Assembly: GCF_016820655.1 (NCBI RefSeq)
Contig: NZ_WSFT01000031.1
Location: 1-64,000, forward strand
Length of the DNA stretch: 64,000 bases
From: Anaeromonas frigoriresistens
GTDB lineage: Bacteria; Bacillota; Clostridia; Tissierellales; SIT17
Direction: 5' to 3'
The notes under the pieces were generated by a model. The model had not been told where the DNA came from and did not search any database. It saw only the letters and a program-made list of their open reading frames with translations. Shown here piece after piece: positions 36,713 through 46,674 of the stretch. Every line of letters starts with the position of its first letter. The first letter of the stretch is position 1. A program made the position numbers and the translations under genes.

Positions 36713-36794
36713 TGATTTTATGCCTCCTCTCTTTAATCCTACCTAGAAGTCAAATTTAAGAGAGATGGGCATTCCCACCTCTCTTTAAAATTTA

Positions 36795-37097
<303 letters not shown>

Positions 37098-37133
37098 TTA
37101 ATATATTAATTATAAATAAATATTACTTTTAAA

Positions 37134-37703
<570 letters not shown>

Positions 37704-37740
37704 TCATATTTACTATACTTATTCTAATATCCTACATGGT

Positions 37741-38412
37741 TTATTCCATAGCCATTGATACGAAAACCATCGTAAGCATAATAAATATAAATGTTTGAAT
37801 AAGACCTGCAAATAAATCAAAGTAAACATGCAATGCTGGGGTAACTATTGGTGCTATCCATCCTAATGCACCGTATAACAGTCCCATAATTATTACTCCA
37901 CTAAGTATGTTACCGAATAAACGGAAGGATAGTGATACTGGGTTTGCCAACTCACCTATTACATTTAATGGAGCTAAGAAAGGAATTGGTTCAAAGAAAC
38001 TTTTAGTATATCCTCCTAATCCCTTTGACTTTATACCATAGTATTGAGTCATAAAGAATGTAATAAGTGCTAATGCTAATGGTACGTTGTAGTCTGAAGT
38101 GGGTGGTTTAAACCCAAGCAAACCAAAAAGATTTGCCACTGCAAGATAAATAGCTAATGTACCTATGTAGGGAACAAATCCCAAGTTCTTATCTCCCATA
38201 GTACTTTTAACTAGTGACTGTACTCCTTCAACTGACATTTCAATTACATTGATTAAACCTGAAGGCTTCTCAGCAGCATTTACTTTCTTAAGCTTTCTGT
38301 TTACTACTATAGCAAATATAGAGAGCAAAATAACTATAATCCATGAATTTATTATGGTTGAGGGAATAAAAATCTCATTACCAAATAAAGTGAGTGTCAT
38401 TTCAATATTCAA
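37741..38412 (-). CDS. atpB: ATP synthase a subunit
   Basis: A 223-residue membrane stator that forms the two ion half-channels. The essential arginine stands in SLSFRLFGNILSG. About six hydrophobic helices are seen. TTG start at 38412 eight bases after GGAGG. It precedes the two c genes. Confidence 0.97.
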   Translation of the reverse strand: MNIEMTLTLFGNEIFIPSTIINSWIIVILLSIFAIVVNRKLKKVNAAEKPSGLINVIEMSVEGVQSLVKSTMGDKNLGFVPYIGTLAIYLAVANLFGLLGFKPPTSDYNVPLALALITFFMTQYYGIKSKGLGGYTKSFFEPIPFLAPLNVIGELANPVSLSFRLFGNILSGVIIMGLLYGALGWIAPIVTPALHVYFDLFAGLIQTFIFIMLTMVFVSMAME

Positions 38413-38446
38413 GCTATTGACCTCCTTTCTTTTACGCTATATATAT

Positions 38447-38851
38447 TTAATTTTTTTTACTAACTTCTTTATTTTTACCTTTTTTAATTGATTCATAAAA
38501 GGCATCAGAAATAATGGTGAGTTTCACCATAAAAATACCTAAGATCACCGTTAGAAAATTAAGGTAATTAGCGAATGCCGCTACTGTAAGCACTACACCA
38601 TATATCAAATATCTTGCCACATAGTTTGCTACAATATAGGGCATAATTTTTCCTTGGGACATATTTACAGATTTATTTAATGTGATAGACATTAATCTAA
38701 AATTCAATAAATTTATTATTGCCCCGAATATAAGACCCAATACATAGGGTTTAGGATCAGGAACAACAATTAAAATTATTACTGAAATTATAGCGGTAAG
38801 TATAGCAACTCTTTTCATAATTTTATACCCAGTATTTTGTACTAAACTCAA
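38447..38851 (-). CDS. atpI: ATP synthase subunit I (AtpI)
   Basis: A protein of about 134 residues with four hydrophobic segments, matching the ATP synthase I family that helps c-ring assembly or Mg2+ supply. I prefer TTG at 38851, which has AGGAAG nine bases upstream; an ATG at 38875 would overlap the preceding gene by 20 bases and lacks a good site. It lies between atpZ and atpB, the usual place. Confidence 0.85.
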   Translation of the reverse strand: MSLVQNTGYKIMKRVAILTAIISVIILIVVPDPKPYVLGLIFGAIINLLNFRLMSITLNKSVNMSQGKIMPYIVANYVARYLIYGVVLTVAAFANYLNFLTVILGIFMVKLTIISDAFYESIKKGKNKEVSKKN

Positions 38852-38855
38852 TTCA

Positions 38856-39083
38856 TCACTTCCTATTAAAATCATGTGTGACCATCTTAAATAGATTCAT
38901 AAAGGCTACTACTATTCCTATTATTGAAAAAATAGCAAGAAATAATACATTTGTGCCTAATTTATCATCTAAAATCTTTCCTAAGAATATTCCAGCTACT
39001 ATAGGGACAGTCATAGAGATACCTATTTGAGATATCAAGACGAGATATTTTAATGTTTTTCCTCTGTTTTCATCAGGACTCAT
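38856..39083 (-). CDS. atpZ: AtpZ/AtpI-type small membrane protein
   Basis: A 75-residue protein with two membrane helices (LVLISQIGISMTVPIVAGIF and a second ending in FMNLFKMV), matching the ATPase gene1/AtpZ family found first in many atp operons. It may help ion supply or assembly. It is the promoter-proximal gene of the operon. Confidence 0.88.
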   Translation of the reverse strand: MSPDENRGKTLKYLVLISQIGISMTVPIVAGIFLGKILDDKLGTNVLFLAIFSIIGIVVAFMNLFKMVTHDFNRK

Positions 39084-39148
39084 TGTATCACTCCACTTTG
39101 TGGTGATTTCCTATTATTTAGAAAATTTAGTCAAAATCATATATATTC

Positions 39149-39177
39149 ATTATAATCCATAGTATGTTTATTCTCAA
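39149..39177 (-). promoter_or_regulatory. Sigma-A promoter of the ATP synthase operon
   Basis: On the minus strand TTGAGA (39177-39172), 17-base spacer, TATAAT (39154-39149). It lies about 65 bases before atpZ. Confidence 0.8.
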
Positions 39178-39250
39178 GAATTGTTTTTTTATAAACATTC
39201 GTGTCACTTTTGTTTATAGTGTTAATAAATATACAAAATTATAATTATGC

Positions 39251-39279
39251 AAAAGCAGAGGGATACCCTCTGCTTTTTA
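39251..39279 (-). terminator. Terminator of the ato operon
   Basis: Perfect 12-bp arms AAAAGCAGAGGG/CCCTCTGCTTTT with an ATA loop, eight bases past the atoE stop. Confidence 0.8.
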
Positions 39280-39286
39280 TATTTTT

Positions 39287-40633
39287 TTATAGGAACATAA
39301 GTCCTAATGATATTATTACTCCAGTATAAAGTAAGTCTACTATACAATATCCCATGATATCTCTAGCTCCAAGACCAGCTATACCTAAGGCTGGTAATGC
39401 CCAGAAAGGTTGTATAAGATTTGTCCATGCGTCTCCCCATGCTATAGCCATACCAGTCTTAGCTGCTGATACTCCAAGTTCTGGTGCTGCTGGCATCATT
39501 ATAGGAGCCTGCACAGCCCATTGTCCTCCCCCAGAAGGCACGAAGAAGTTTACTACTCCTGCACTTAAGAAAGTGAAAAATGGGAATGTTGTTGCTGTAG
39601 ATATATTTACAAATCCATTAGATATTAAAACTGCAAGGGATGTTCCAGTAGCACTTGCTCCTGTCATCATACCCATTATACCAGCATAGAATGGAAACTG
39701 AAGGATTATTCCTGCTGTTCCTCTTGCTGCTACAGTGATAGCATCTAAGAATCTTCTTGGCGTTCCGTGGAAGATTATTCCTAAGAATAAAAATGTAAAG
39801 TTAACTATATCAAGATTTAAATTAAATCCACTTGTTGCAAAGTAGTAGATTATGTATATTAGCCCCATACCACCAATTAATATTGATAATATTGGACTCC
39901 TTTCAACTTTATCAGCAAATGTTGGATTTTCTATCACTACATTTAAATCTTCATCCACTAATATTTCAGGATCAACTGCAATAACATCTTCTTCTCTTGG
40001 ATGCATTGCTCTATTTATTAAAGGAAGTGTAACTAATATTACTCCAAATATTATTAAGTTATATGGTGCAAATATAGTCTCACTTGTTGCTATTGGGCTA
40101 GTAACTATTCCACCTGTAGCCTCTGCTAATCCCTCTCCTGCTGTAGCAAGTTTTAGAGGAATTGATCCAGATATACCAGAGTGCCATACTACAAATCCTG
40201 AATAAGCTGATGCTATAAGTAATCTATAGTCTACTTTCTTAATCTGTCTTGCTAATTCCCTTGCATATAGTGCTCCTATAACTAATCCAAATCCCCAGTT
40301 AAGCCATGATGCTAATGTTGCAACAAAAGTAACTGCAACTATTGCTTGTAAAGGAGTCTTTGGTATCGATGCTAGTTTTCTTAAGCCTCTTTTAATTATT
40401 GGTGCATTTGCTAATGTATGTCCTGTTACTAATACTAATGCCATTTGCATGGAGAATGCTAATAGACTCCAGAATCCTCCACTCCAGTGTAGAATCATAT
40501 CTAATGGCCCTTGACCTGTAGCAAATATTCCTAATACAAATACTACTAAAGTTAGTAGTGCAGCAAAAAGGAATGGGTCAGGAAGATATTTTTGAACTAA
40601 TGCAACACATGCCTTTGTAAACTTCTTAAACAT
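39287..40633 (-). CDS. atoE: Short-chain fatty acid transporter (AtoE family)
   Basis: A 448-residue membrane protein with about eleven helices, similar to AtoE. The motif SGGGQWAVQAPIMMPAA near residue 367 and the N-terminal KYLPDPFLFAALLTLVVF are typical. It should move acetoacetate, butyrate or related acids across the membrane. It lies 30 bases after the CoA-transferase genes and ends the operon. Confidence 0.92.
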   Translation of the reverse strand: MFKKFTKACVALVQKYLPDPFLFAALLTLVVFVLGIFATGQGPLDMILHWSGGFWSLLAFSMQMALVLVTGHTLANAPIIKRGLRKLASIPKTPLQAIVAVTFVATLASWLNWGFGLVIGALYARELARQIKKVDYRLLIASAYSGFVVWHSGISGSIPLKLATAGEGLAEATGGIVTSPIATSETIFAPYNLIIFGVILVTLPLINRAMHPREEDVIAVDPEILVDEDLNVVIENPTFADKVERSPILSILIGGMGLIYIIYYFATSGFNLNLDIVNFTFLFLGIIFHGTPRRFLDAITVAARGTAGIILQFPFYAGIMGMMTGASATGTSLAVLISNGFVNISTATTFPFFTFLSAGVVNFFVPSGGGQWAVQAPIMMPAAPELGVSAAKTGMAIAWGDAWTNLIQPFWALPALGIAGLGARDIMGYCIVDLLYTGVIISLGLMFL

Positions 40634-40663
40634 GGTGTCCCCTCCTTATTAACTTTCCCCAGA

Positions 40664-41323
40664 CTATATTTCCATTTCTTTTAAATCTTCAGATATTATT
40701 AATTCTGCTTCTGTAGCAGCCTTGATATCTTCAATTGTAACTCCTGGTCCTAACTCTTTTAGAAGTAGTCCTTTGTCTGTAACTTCCATAACTCCCATTT
40801 CAGTAACTATTAAGTCTACTTGTCCGGCAGCTGTTAGTGGAAGATTACATTCTTTAAGTATTTTTGGACTTCCTTTAGCTGTGTGAGTCATAGCAACTAT
40901 AACCTTCTTAGCTCCTACTACTAGGTCCATAGCTCCTCCCATACCGGGAACCATTTTTCCTGGAATCATCCAGTTAGCTAAATTACCCTTGCTATCTACT
41001 TGTAATGCTCCTAGGACTGTGGCATTTACATGGCCACCTCTAATTATTCCAAAGGATGTAGCACTATCAAAGAATGCTCCACCTTTTTTAATTGTAACCA
41101 ATTGTCCTCCAGCATTAGTTAAATCTAAGTCCTCTTCTCCTTCCTTTGGAGAAGGTCCTATACCTACAAATCCATTCTCAGATTGTAGAATTACATCTAT
41201 ATCATCAGAGATATAATTAGCTACTAAAGTTGGAAGACCTATCCCTAGGTTTATTACGTCCCCGTCCTTCATTTCTTGAGCAACCCTTTTTGCAATGATC
41301 TCTTTTACTTTATTCTTATCCAT
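40664..41323 (-). CDS. atoA: 3-oxoacid/acetate CoA-transferase subunit B
   Basis: A 219-residue subunit that carries the active-site glutamate (Glu49 in LQSENGFVG), which forms the glutamyl-CoA intermediate. The N-terminal [12 protein letters not shown] and [13 protein letters not shown] are conserved. With subunit A it swaps CoA between acyl-CoA and a short-chain acid. Its start overlaps the subunit A stop, so the two are made in equal amounts. Confidence 0.95.
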   Translation of the reverse strand: MDKNKVKEIIAKRVAQEMKDGDVINLGIGLPTLVANYISDDIDVILQSENGFVGIGPSPKEGEEDLDLTNAGGQLVTIKKGGAFFDSATSFGIIRGGHVNATVLGALQVDSKGNLANWMIPGKMVPGMGGAMDLVVGAKKVIVAMTHTAKGSPKILKECNLPLTAAGQVDLIVTEMGVMEVTDKGLLLKELGPGVTIEDIKAATEAELIISEDLKEMEI

Positions 41324-41979
41324 TACTTAGCACCTCCATCAACTATGTATGTAACAAAGATGTTTGGTGTCATAACTACATTTGGATCTATTTCACCAAT
41401 TTCAACTACTTCATCAGCTTCTACTATTACTGTACCAGCAGCTGTTGCCATGGTAGGATTGAAATTCTGAGCTGTTTTATTGTATAGGATATTACCCTTT
41501 TTATCTACTTTGGCTCCCTTTATTAAAGCTACATCTGCCTTAAGAGGTAATTCAAGAAGATACTCTTTACCTTCAACTTCGATTTTCTTTTTACCTTCTT
41601 CTACCATTGTATTTACTCCTGTTGGTGTAAGGATTCCGCCAAGACCGAATCCTGCTGCTCTCATTCTTTCTGTCAATGTTCCCTGAGGTACTAATTCAAC
41701 TTCTATTTCTCCCTCATTCATTTGACGTCCTGTTTCTTTGTTTGTTCCTATGTGGGAAGCTATTACTTTTTTAACCTGCTTGTTTACTATAAGCTTACCA
41801 ACTCCAGTATCTATAAAAGCAGTATCATTAACTACTAAAGTTAAATCCTTTACTCCTTTTTCTACTAAAGCATCAATAAGCCTAATTGGAGCTCCTACAG
41901 CTAAAAATCCTCCAATCATAACAGTCATACCATCTTCGATATGATTCACAGCTTCTTCAATAGAGATTAATTTGTTCAT
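41323..41979 (-). CDS. atoD: 3-oxoacid/acetate CoA-transferase subunit A
   Basis: A 218-residue partner of subunit B. The nucleotide-binding loop reads [14 protein letters not shown] near the N-terminus, and [13 protein letters not shown] is the second family signature. ATG at 41979 is favoured because GGAGGTG stands eight bases upstream, where an in-frame GTG begins. It is the first gene of the ato operon. Confidence 0.95.
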   Translation of the reverse strand: MNKLISIEEAVNHIEDGMTVMIGGFLAVGAPIRLIDALVEKGVKDLTLVVNDTAFIDTGVGKLIVNKQVKKVIASHIGTNKETGRQMNEGEIEVELVPQGTLTERMRAAGFGLGGILTPTGVNTMVEEGKKKIEVEGKEYLLELPLKADVALIKGAKVDKKGNILYNKTAQNFNPTMATAAGTVIVEADEVVEIGEIDPNVVMTPNIFVTYIVDGGAK

Positions 41980-42170
41980 TAAATACACCTCCGTATTAGA
42001 CTTTCGCCTTTCACCAAAAACTATTTTAACACAAAAAAACGTTATTTTCTATCATGCTAGAGATATTTTCATATTTATTCTTTATAAAATTTTTGAAATA
42101 ACTTCCCTAGGAAAACATTTTCACTAGAGGTTAAGGTATATTAAACTTTCCTGATGTAAGTATAAATATA

Positions 42171-42189
42171 ATAATCATTGCATGATTAT
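42171..42189. promoter_or_regulatory. Palindrome upstream of the ato operon
   Basis: ATAATCAT-TGC-ATGATTAT, an 8-bp inverted repeat about 190 bases before atoD. It could be an operator, but no cognate regulator is nearby. Confidence 0.3.
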
Positions 42190-42198
42190 ACGCAAAAT

Positions 42199-42226
42199 GA
42201 GACAAGAGGACGGTTCTCCCGTCTCA
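42199..42226. repeat. Dispersed repeat family B, copy 3
   Basis: TGAGACAAGAGGACGGTTCT then CCCGTCTCA, with inverted GAGAC/GTCTC ends. Confidence 0.8.
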
Positions 42227-42238
42227 CTTTCTAAAGTA

Positions 42239-42262
42239 AAAATAGACCCAAAGGTCTATTTT
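42239..42262 (-). terminator. Terminator of the dCMP deaminase gene
   Basis: 10-bp arms AAAATAGACC/GGTCTATTTT around CAAA, with a T tract on the minus strand, eight bases past the stop. Confidence 0.85.
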
Positions 42263-42270
42263 GTGTTTTA

Positions 42271-42684
42271 TTAATACTGATCTAAATGAACTACTTCTAT
42301 ATGAGGAGCATGATCAAACCAATTTATCTCCGGTTGATATGCTTTAGAATATACAACCCTGGTTATTCCTGAGGTTATTATCAATTTCTGACATTCAGGA
42401 CAGGGCTGATGAGTTACATAGATGGTAGCATCTTTTCTCTCATTCGGAGTAGTCTCAAGTAAACAATTCATCTCAGCATGAATTGTTCTTTTACAATGGC
42501 TGTCATGCATGTAACAACCTTCATCTTCACAATGAGGTAATTTAGCAGGACTACCGTTGTATCCTGTACCCTTTATTCTTTTATCATTCACAATAACTGC
42601 CCCTACATGAAGTCGAGGACAGGTACTTCGCTCTGCCACTTGAAAAGCAATATCCATAAAATATGTATCCCAATCTTTTCGCAT
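42271..42684 (-). CDS. comEB: dCMP deaminase (ComEB-like)
   Basis: A 137-residue zinc deaminase converting dCMP to dUMP for thymidylate synthesis. The zinc site reads TIHAEMN (His69, Glu71) and QPCPECQ (Cys95, Cys98). The extra CEDEGCYMHDSHC stretch is the second metal site of dCMP deaminases. It lies in a nucleotide-salvage neighbourhood with upp and tdk. Confidence 0.94.
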   Translation of the reverse strand: MRKDWDTYFMDIAFQVAERSTCPRLHVGAVIVNDKRIKGTGYNGSPAKLPHCEDEGCYMHDSHCKRTIHAEMNCLLETTPNERKDATIYVTHQPCPECQKLIITSGITRVVYSKAYQPEINWFDHAPHIEVVHLDQY

Positions 42685-42697
42685 ATTATCCCTCCAT

Positions 42698-42719
42698 TTT
42701 GAGACAATGGTGTCTCAAA
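42698..42719. repeat. Short family B-like palindrome
   Basis: TTTGAGACA-ATGG-TGTCTCAAA is a collapsed palindrome just before the dCMP deaminase ribosome site. It may be the joined ends of a family B unit. Confidence 0.55.
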
Positions 42720-42753
42720 GTTATAAATATCTTTGTCGAAAACTATAAAAAGC

Positions 42754-42780
42754 GAGACAGAAGAACCGTCCCCTGTCTCA
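42754..42780 (-). repeat. Dispersed repeat family B, copy 4 (possible upp terminator)
   Basis: GAGACAGAAGAACCGTCC and CCTGTCTCA. Read on the minus strand, the GAGACAG/CTGTCTC stem is followed by GCTTTTTA, so it can serve as the upp terminator. Confidence 0.8.
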
Positions 42781-42787
42781 CTACAAT

Positions 42788-43417
42788 TTATTTAGTTCCG
42801 AATAGTCTATCTCCAGCATCTCCAAGGCCTGGTACGATATAAGCATGGTCATTTAATTTCTCATCAAGACCTGCTAAGTATATATCTACATCAGGGTGAG
42901 CTTCTTGTACTGCTTTTACTCCTTCTGGTGCTGCTATAAGACACATTAATCTAATATTTGTTGCTCCTCTATTTTTAAGAGATGTTATTGCAGCATTTGC
43001 TGATCCTCCTGTTGCAAGCATAGGGTCTGTTACGATGAACTCCCTTTCCTCAACATCTGAAGGTAATTTACAGTAATACTCTATTGGCTCTAAAGTTTCA
43101 GGATCTCTATATAGTCCTACATGACCTACTTTTGCAGCTGGTAGTAAACTTAGCATCCCCTCTACCATTCCTAATCCTGCTCTTAGTATAGGTACTATAC
43201 CTAATTTCTTTCCTGCTATAACTTGTGATGTTGTTTTAGATACCGGGGTTTCTATTTCCTTGTCTCTTAATTCAAGATTCCTTGTTACTTCATAGCCCAT
43301 TAACATAGCTACTTCTTTTACTAATTCTCTGAACTCTTTTGACCCAGTTCTTTTATCTCTAATATAAGTAAGCTTGTGTTTTATTAATGGATGATCCATT
43401 ACATATAATTCGCCCAT
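42788..43417 (-). CDS. upp: Uracil phosphoribosyltransferase
   Basis: A 209-residue salvage enzyme making UMP from uracil and PRPP. It begins [20 protein letters not shown]. The PRPP loop is [16 protein letters not shown], and the uracil-binding C-terminus reads [19 protein letters not shown] at 43417 follows GAGAGGAGA; a TTG 18 bases further out would overlap that site. Confidence 0.98.
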   Translation of the reverse strand: MGELYVMDHPLIKHKLTYIRDKRTGSKEFRELVKEVAMLMGYEVTRNLELRDKEIETPVSKTTSQVIAGKKLGIVPILRAGLGMVEGMLSLLPAAKVGHVGLYRDPETLEPIEYYCKLPSDVEEREFIVTDPMLATGGSANAAITSLKNRGATNIRLMCLIAAPEGVKAVQEAHPDVDIYLAGLDEKLNDHAYIVPGLGDAGDRLFGTK

Positions 43418-43467
43418 GACACATCTCCTCTCCAAAGGTTTTGTACAATCTTATACATTATAACATA

Positions 43468-43905
43468 TTACTTTTCAATATCCATAATTTTATTTACTCT
43501 TCTTTCGTGTCTACCGCCTTCAAATTCGGCATTCAGATAAGAATCCACTATTTCTTTTGCCAAATCTTTCCCTATCACTCTTCCTCCTAGGGCAATTACA
43601 TTGGCATTATTGTGCATACTTGCCATTTTAGCAGAGTATGTATCTGAGCATAGAGCACATCTTATACCCTTTACTTTATTACATGCTATTGAAATACCTA
43701 TCCCAGTACCACATACTACTATCCCTTTATCTAATTCTCCATTGGCTACTGCTTCTGATACCTTCTTACCAAAATCAGGATAATCCACCGAATCCTCTGA
43801 ATAGGTACCGAAGTCTTTGCACTCTATTCCTCTATCCTCTAAATGTTTTTTTAACTCCTCTTTTAATTCAAATCCTCCATGGTCACTTCCTATTGCTATT
43901 TTCAT
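43468..43905 (-). CDS. rpiB: Ribose-5-phosphate isomerase B
   Basis: A 145-residue LacAB/RpiB enzyme interconverting ribose-5-phosphate and ribulose-5-phosphate. The N-terminal IAIGSDHGGFELK and the active-site Cys65 in VVCGTGIGISI are present, followed by the conserved R-C-A-L-C stretch. It lies 13 bases after the arginine-phosphatase gene, as in ywlE-ywlF of B. subtilis. Confidence 0.96.
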   Translation of the reverse strand: MKIAIGSDHGGFELKEELKKHLEDRGIECKDFGTYSEDSVDYPDFGKKVSEAVANGELDKGIVVCGTGIGISIACNKVKGIRCALCSDTYSAKMASMHNNANVIALGGRVIGKDLAKEIVDSYLNAEFEGGRHERRVNKIMDIEK

Positions 43906-43918
43906 ACTAAATACCTCC

Positions 43919-44614
43919 TTATTTATCTTCCTTTAGTCCCTCTACTACTCTCTTTAATGCCTCTTTTATTTCATCAGCACTATCTCTATATACTTCTGTA
44001 GGCTGTCCGAAAGGGTCCTTTATATCTAATGAAGGAATCTTTTTCTGAAGTCTTATTATCTTCGCCTTATCTTCTTCTAATTCTCCTTCAATATCCTGTT
44101 CCCAATTTTCTAGTTCTTCATCTATTTCTTCTAACTCTTTTAATATTTCTCTTCTTCTTTTTCGTAATTTTTGTATTTCACCTTTTCTATTCTCCATAAG
44201 GTATTCTCTTTTTTCATTAATCTTAATATATAAACTATTTATTTCATCCAATATATCATCCACATTTACATCTTTATGAGCAAATTCTTTAAGTGTATAT
44301 AATTTATCCTTTGCATCTGGATATAGATTTAGCACCATACCTTTATGATTAGTAGTCATAGTAAGGACTAAATCAGCATTTTCAATATCTTTTTTAGTAA
44401 GTAATCTTGACCTATGGCGAGATATATCTATGCCATCATCTTTCATTACTCTAATTGCTTGTTTAGAAGCTTTGTGTCCATCGATAGCTGATACTCCTCT
44501 AGAGTAGATATTTAGGTGTATCTCTTTTTCATTTTCTATCATATCTCTTAACATTGCTTCTGCCATACTGCTCCTGCAAGTATTTCCAGTGCATACGAAA
44601 AGGATATTCATCAT
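43919..44614 (-). CDS. ywlE: YwlE-like low-molecular-weight phosphatase with coiled-coil insertion
   Basis: A 231-residue protein, about 80 longer than the family. The P-loop CTGNTCRS (Cys8-Ser15) has the threonine typical of protein-arginine phosphatases rather than tyrosine phosphatases. The catalytic-acid loop DPFG is present at residues 200-203. Between them, residues about 114-192 form a strongly charged coiled coil (KINEKREYLMENRKGEIQK, LKELEEIDEELENWEQD). YwlE removes phosphate from phospho-arginine placed by McsB. The insertion may mediate dimerisation or partner binding. Start MM; either ATG is possible. Confidence 0.85.
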   Translation of the reverse strand: MMNILFVCTGNTCRSSMAEAMLRDMIENEKEIHLNIYSRGVSAIDGHKASKQAIRVMKDDGIDISRHRSRLLTKKDIENADLVLTMTTNHKGMVLNLYPDAKDKLYTLKEFAHKDVNVDDILDEINSLYIKINEKREYLMENRKGEIQKLRKRRREILKELEEIDEELENWEQDIEGELEEDKAKIIRLQKKIPSLDIKDPFGQPTEVYRDSADEIKEALKRVVEGLKEDK

Positions 44615-44625
44615 AGAATCACTCC

Positions 44626-45669
44626 CTATAGATTTTCTACATCGAACCCTGCTGCTTTTTCCATTCTATTCATGATTGCTTTGCCTATTCCAATCTCTTC
44701 TATTCCTTCAGCAAGGATCATATCTACTTTCATTTTATCAAATTCCCTTAGGGAATCAAATAGGTTTGTAGCAATAGTTTCAGGTCTACCTCTATCTCCT
44801 ACCACTATTAAATTATCACAGCTATAGCTCCATCTACTCTGTTCTGTAGCTAATATACCAACCTTTAACCCTTGGTTAGTATATTCTCTATACAGATGAT
44901 TTATCCGATTAATCATACTAAATAATTCACCTTTTATTATTTTAATTTTTGCATTAGGTGAATAATGCTTATATTTTTGTCCAGGAGATTTAGGCGTTAA
45001 GTTTTCATCTTCTCCCTTCAAGGCTGGGTCTATATCTACCCTTGGAAAAACCACCAATAAATCCTCTTCGGTTATTCCCCCCGGCCTAAGGATCGTAGGA
45101 ATCCCTGAGGATATATCTACTACAGTAGATTCTACTCCTACTCCTGTTCTACCACCATCTACTATGGCATCTACTCTACCTACTAAATCTTCAATAACAT
45201 GGCTTGCATCGGTAGGACTGGGTCGTCCTGATATATTAGCACTGGGGGCCGCTATGGGTAAATTAGCTAATTCTATAATTTCTCTTGCAACTGGATGACT
45301 AGGCATCCTTATTGCCACAGTATCTAATCCAGCAGTTATTACATCCGATATTTTATCACTCTTTTTCATTATTAGAGTTAGGGGTCCTGGCCAAAATTTT
45401 TCCATTAAAACATAGGCGCCTTCAGGAATTTCTGATACTAAATCCTTTAGTTGGTCAATATCAGATATATGTACTATTAGTGGATTATCTTGAGGTCTAC
45501 CCTTTGCTTTGAAAATATTTTTAGCAGCATCTTCATCTAGAGCATTAGCTCCTAATCCATATACTGTCTCGGTAGGTATAGCAACTAATCCTCCTTTTTT
45601 AAGAATTTCAGCTGCTTTTTTAAGTCCCTCTTTATCCTCTGATTGTATTATTAAAGTTTCTTTATTCAT
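44626..45669 (-). CDS. ywlC: L-threonylcarbamoyladenylate synthase (Sua5/YwlC)
   Basis: A 347-residue enzyme for the first step of tRNA t6A37 modification, making threonylcarbamoyl-AMP from threonine, bicarbonate and ATP. The YrdC domain (about residues 1-200) includes IPTETVYGLGANA, KGRPQDNPLIVH and LPIAAPSANISGRPSPT. A Sua5-specific C-terminal domain follows. ATG at 45669 is preferred: GAGAAGGG stands seven bases upstream, overlapping an earlier ATG. It lies upstream of ywlE as in bacilli. Confidence 0.96.
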   Translation of the reverse strand: MNKETLIIQSEDKEGLKKAAEILKKGGLVAIPTETVYGLGANALDEDAAKNIFKAKGRPQDNPLIVHISDIDQLKDLVSEIPEGAYVLMEKFWPGPLTLIMKKSDKISDVITAGLDTVAIRMPSHPVAREIIELANLPIAAPSANISGRPSPTDASHVIEDLVGRVDAIVDGGRTGVGVESTVVDISSGIPTILRPGGITEEDLLVVFPRVDIDPALKGEDENLTPKSPGQKYKHYSPNAKIKIIKGELFSMINRINHLYREYTNQGLKVGILATEQSRWSYSCDNLIVVGDRGRPETIATNLFDSLREFDKMKVDMILAEGIEEIGIGKAIMNRMEKAAGFDVENL

Positions 45670-45892
45670 AATATCCCTTCTCATTGGCTATTTTTGCTCT
45701 TCACATATTATATATTATTTTTATCCCATATTAAAGGATGTATGCGACATTGGTAAAATTAAGTTTTTGTTATTCTTGAAATTCTCTACTTAACTTAAGT
45801 CTTATAAGATATTGTATGGATATGTAACATATAGTACTTTCCTTAAGAATAGAATTATATAAGATTGTATTTCATTATATTGAGGTGACGCT

Positions 45893-46627
45893 ATGGAGTT
45901 GTATTCTACTACAGTTATAGGTTTTATGGTAGGGATAATAGGGACTGGGCTAGGGGGATTATTAGCTGTATTTCTTGTAAAACCAAATAATAGATTTTTA
46001 AGTATTCTCTTAGGTCTTACGGCTGGACTTATGCTCTCTATTATTACTTTTGATTTACTGCCTGAGGCTATTGAATTAGCTGGGCTAGGTATGGTGGTCG
46101 TTGGAATTATTATCGGCATATTGCTAGTTCTTTTTATTGAAGATATATTTGATAGACATGATAGAAAACATAAAAACCTTCGAGAAGGATTTCTAAGGGC
46201 AGGATTATTAATGGGATTTGGTATTGCCCTTCACAATCTTCCTGAAGGTTTAGCGGTAGGCTCAGGATTTATGTTTACTTCTGAAATGGGTATAAAGGTA
46301 GCCATAGTTATCGCTTTGCATAATCTCCCTGAAGGCATAGCTATGGCTACCCCTTTAAGAATGAGTGGCTTTGGAAAGTTAAAGGTATTTATCCTTACCT
46401 TGCTCGCCGGAGTTCCCACTGGTATTGGAGCTTTTTTGGGGGCAATTTTAGGTAGTATATCAAATATGTTTATTGGATTATGTTTAGCCATAGCTGCCGG
46501 CACTATGTTATATATAACCTGTGGAGAACTTATTCCAAATTCTAAAACTATCCACAGAGGAAGGATATCAACTGTGGGTTTGTTGGTAGGTTTTATTATT
46601 GGTCTTTTAATTGTTGAAGGTATGTAG
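45893..46627 (+). CDS. ZIP-family divalent metal transporter
   Basis: A 244-residue membrane protein on the plus strand with eight predicted helices. Helices IV and V carry the paired metal-site motifs ALHNLPEGLAVG and ALHNLPEGIAMA, diagnostic of ZIP proteins such as ZupT. A histidine-containing cytoplasmic loop (DRHDRKHKN) lies between helices III and IV. It likely imports zinc or another divalent ion. GAGGTGACGCT precedes the ATG. Confidence 0.94.
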   Translation: MELYSTTVIGFMVGIIGTGLGGLLAVFLVKPNNRFLSILLGLTAGLMLSIITFDLLPEAIELAGLGMVVVGIIIGILLVLFIEDIFDRHDRKHKNLREGFLRAGLLMGFGIALHNLPEGLAVGSGFMFTSEMGIKVAIVIALHNLPEGIAMATPLRMSGFGKLKVFILTLLAGVPTGIGAFLGAILGSISNMFIGLCLAIAAGTMLYITCGELIPNSKTIHRGRISTVGLLVGFIIGLLIVEGM

Positions 46628-46644
46628 AAGATATGTAGTAAAAA

Positions 46645-46674
46645 AGAGTCTTGAGATTATAATCTCAAGACTCT
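46645..46674. terminator. Bidirectional terminator between converging genes
   Basis: A perfect 30-bp palindrome centred at 46659/46660 (core CTTGAGATTATAATCTCAAG) with an A run on the left. It serves the ZIP gene and the CPA2 antiporter gene, whose stop it overlaps. Confidence 0.85.

Noticed and set aside
36721-36794. Possible extra small gene between atpE and atpF
   Set aside because: Only a short inverted repeat around AGAGAGATGGGC...CCACCTCTCT is visible, more likely an RNA-processing hairpin.
45802-46119. Open frame antisense to the start of the ZIP gene
   Set aside because: The opposite strand carries a clear ZIP transporter; the frame has no ribosome site or family match.
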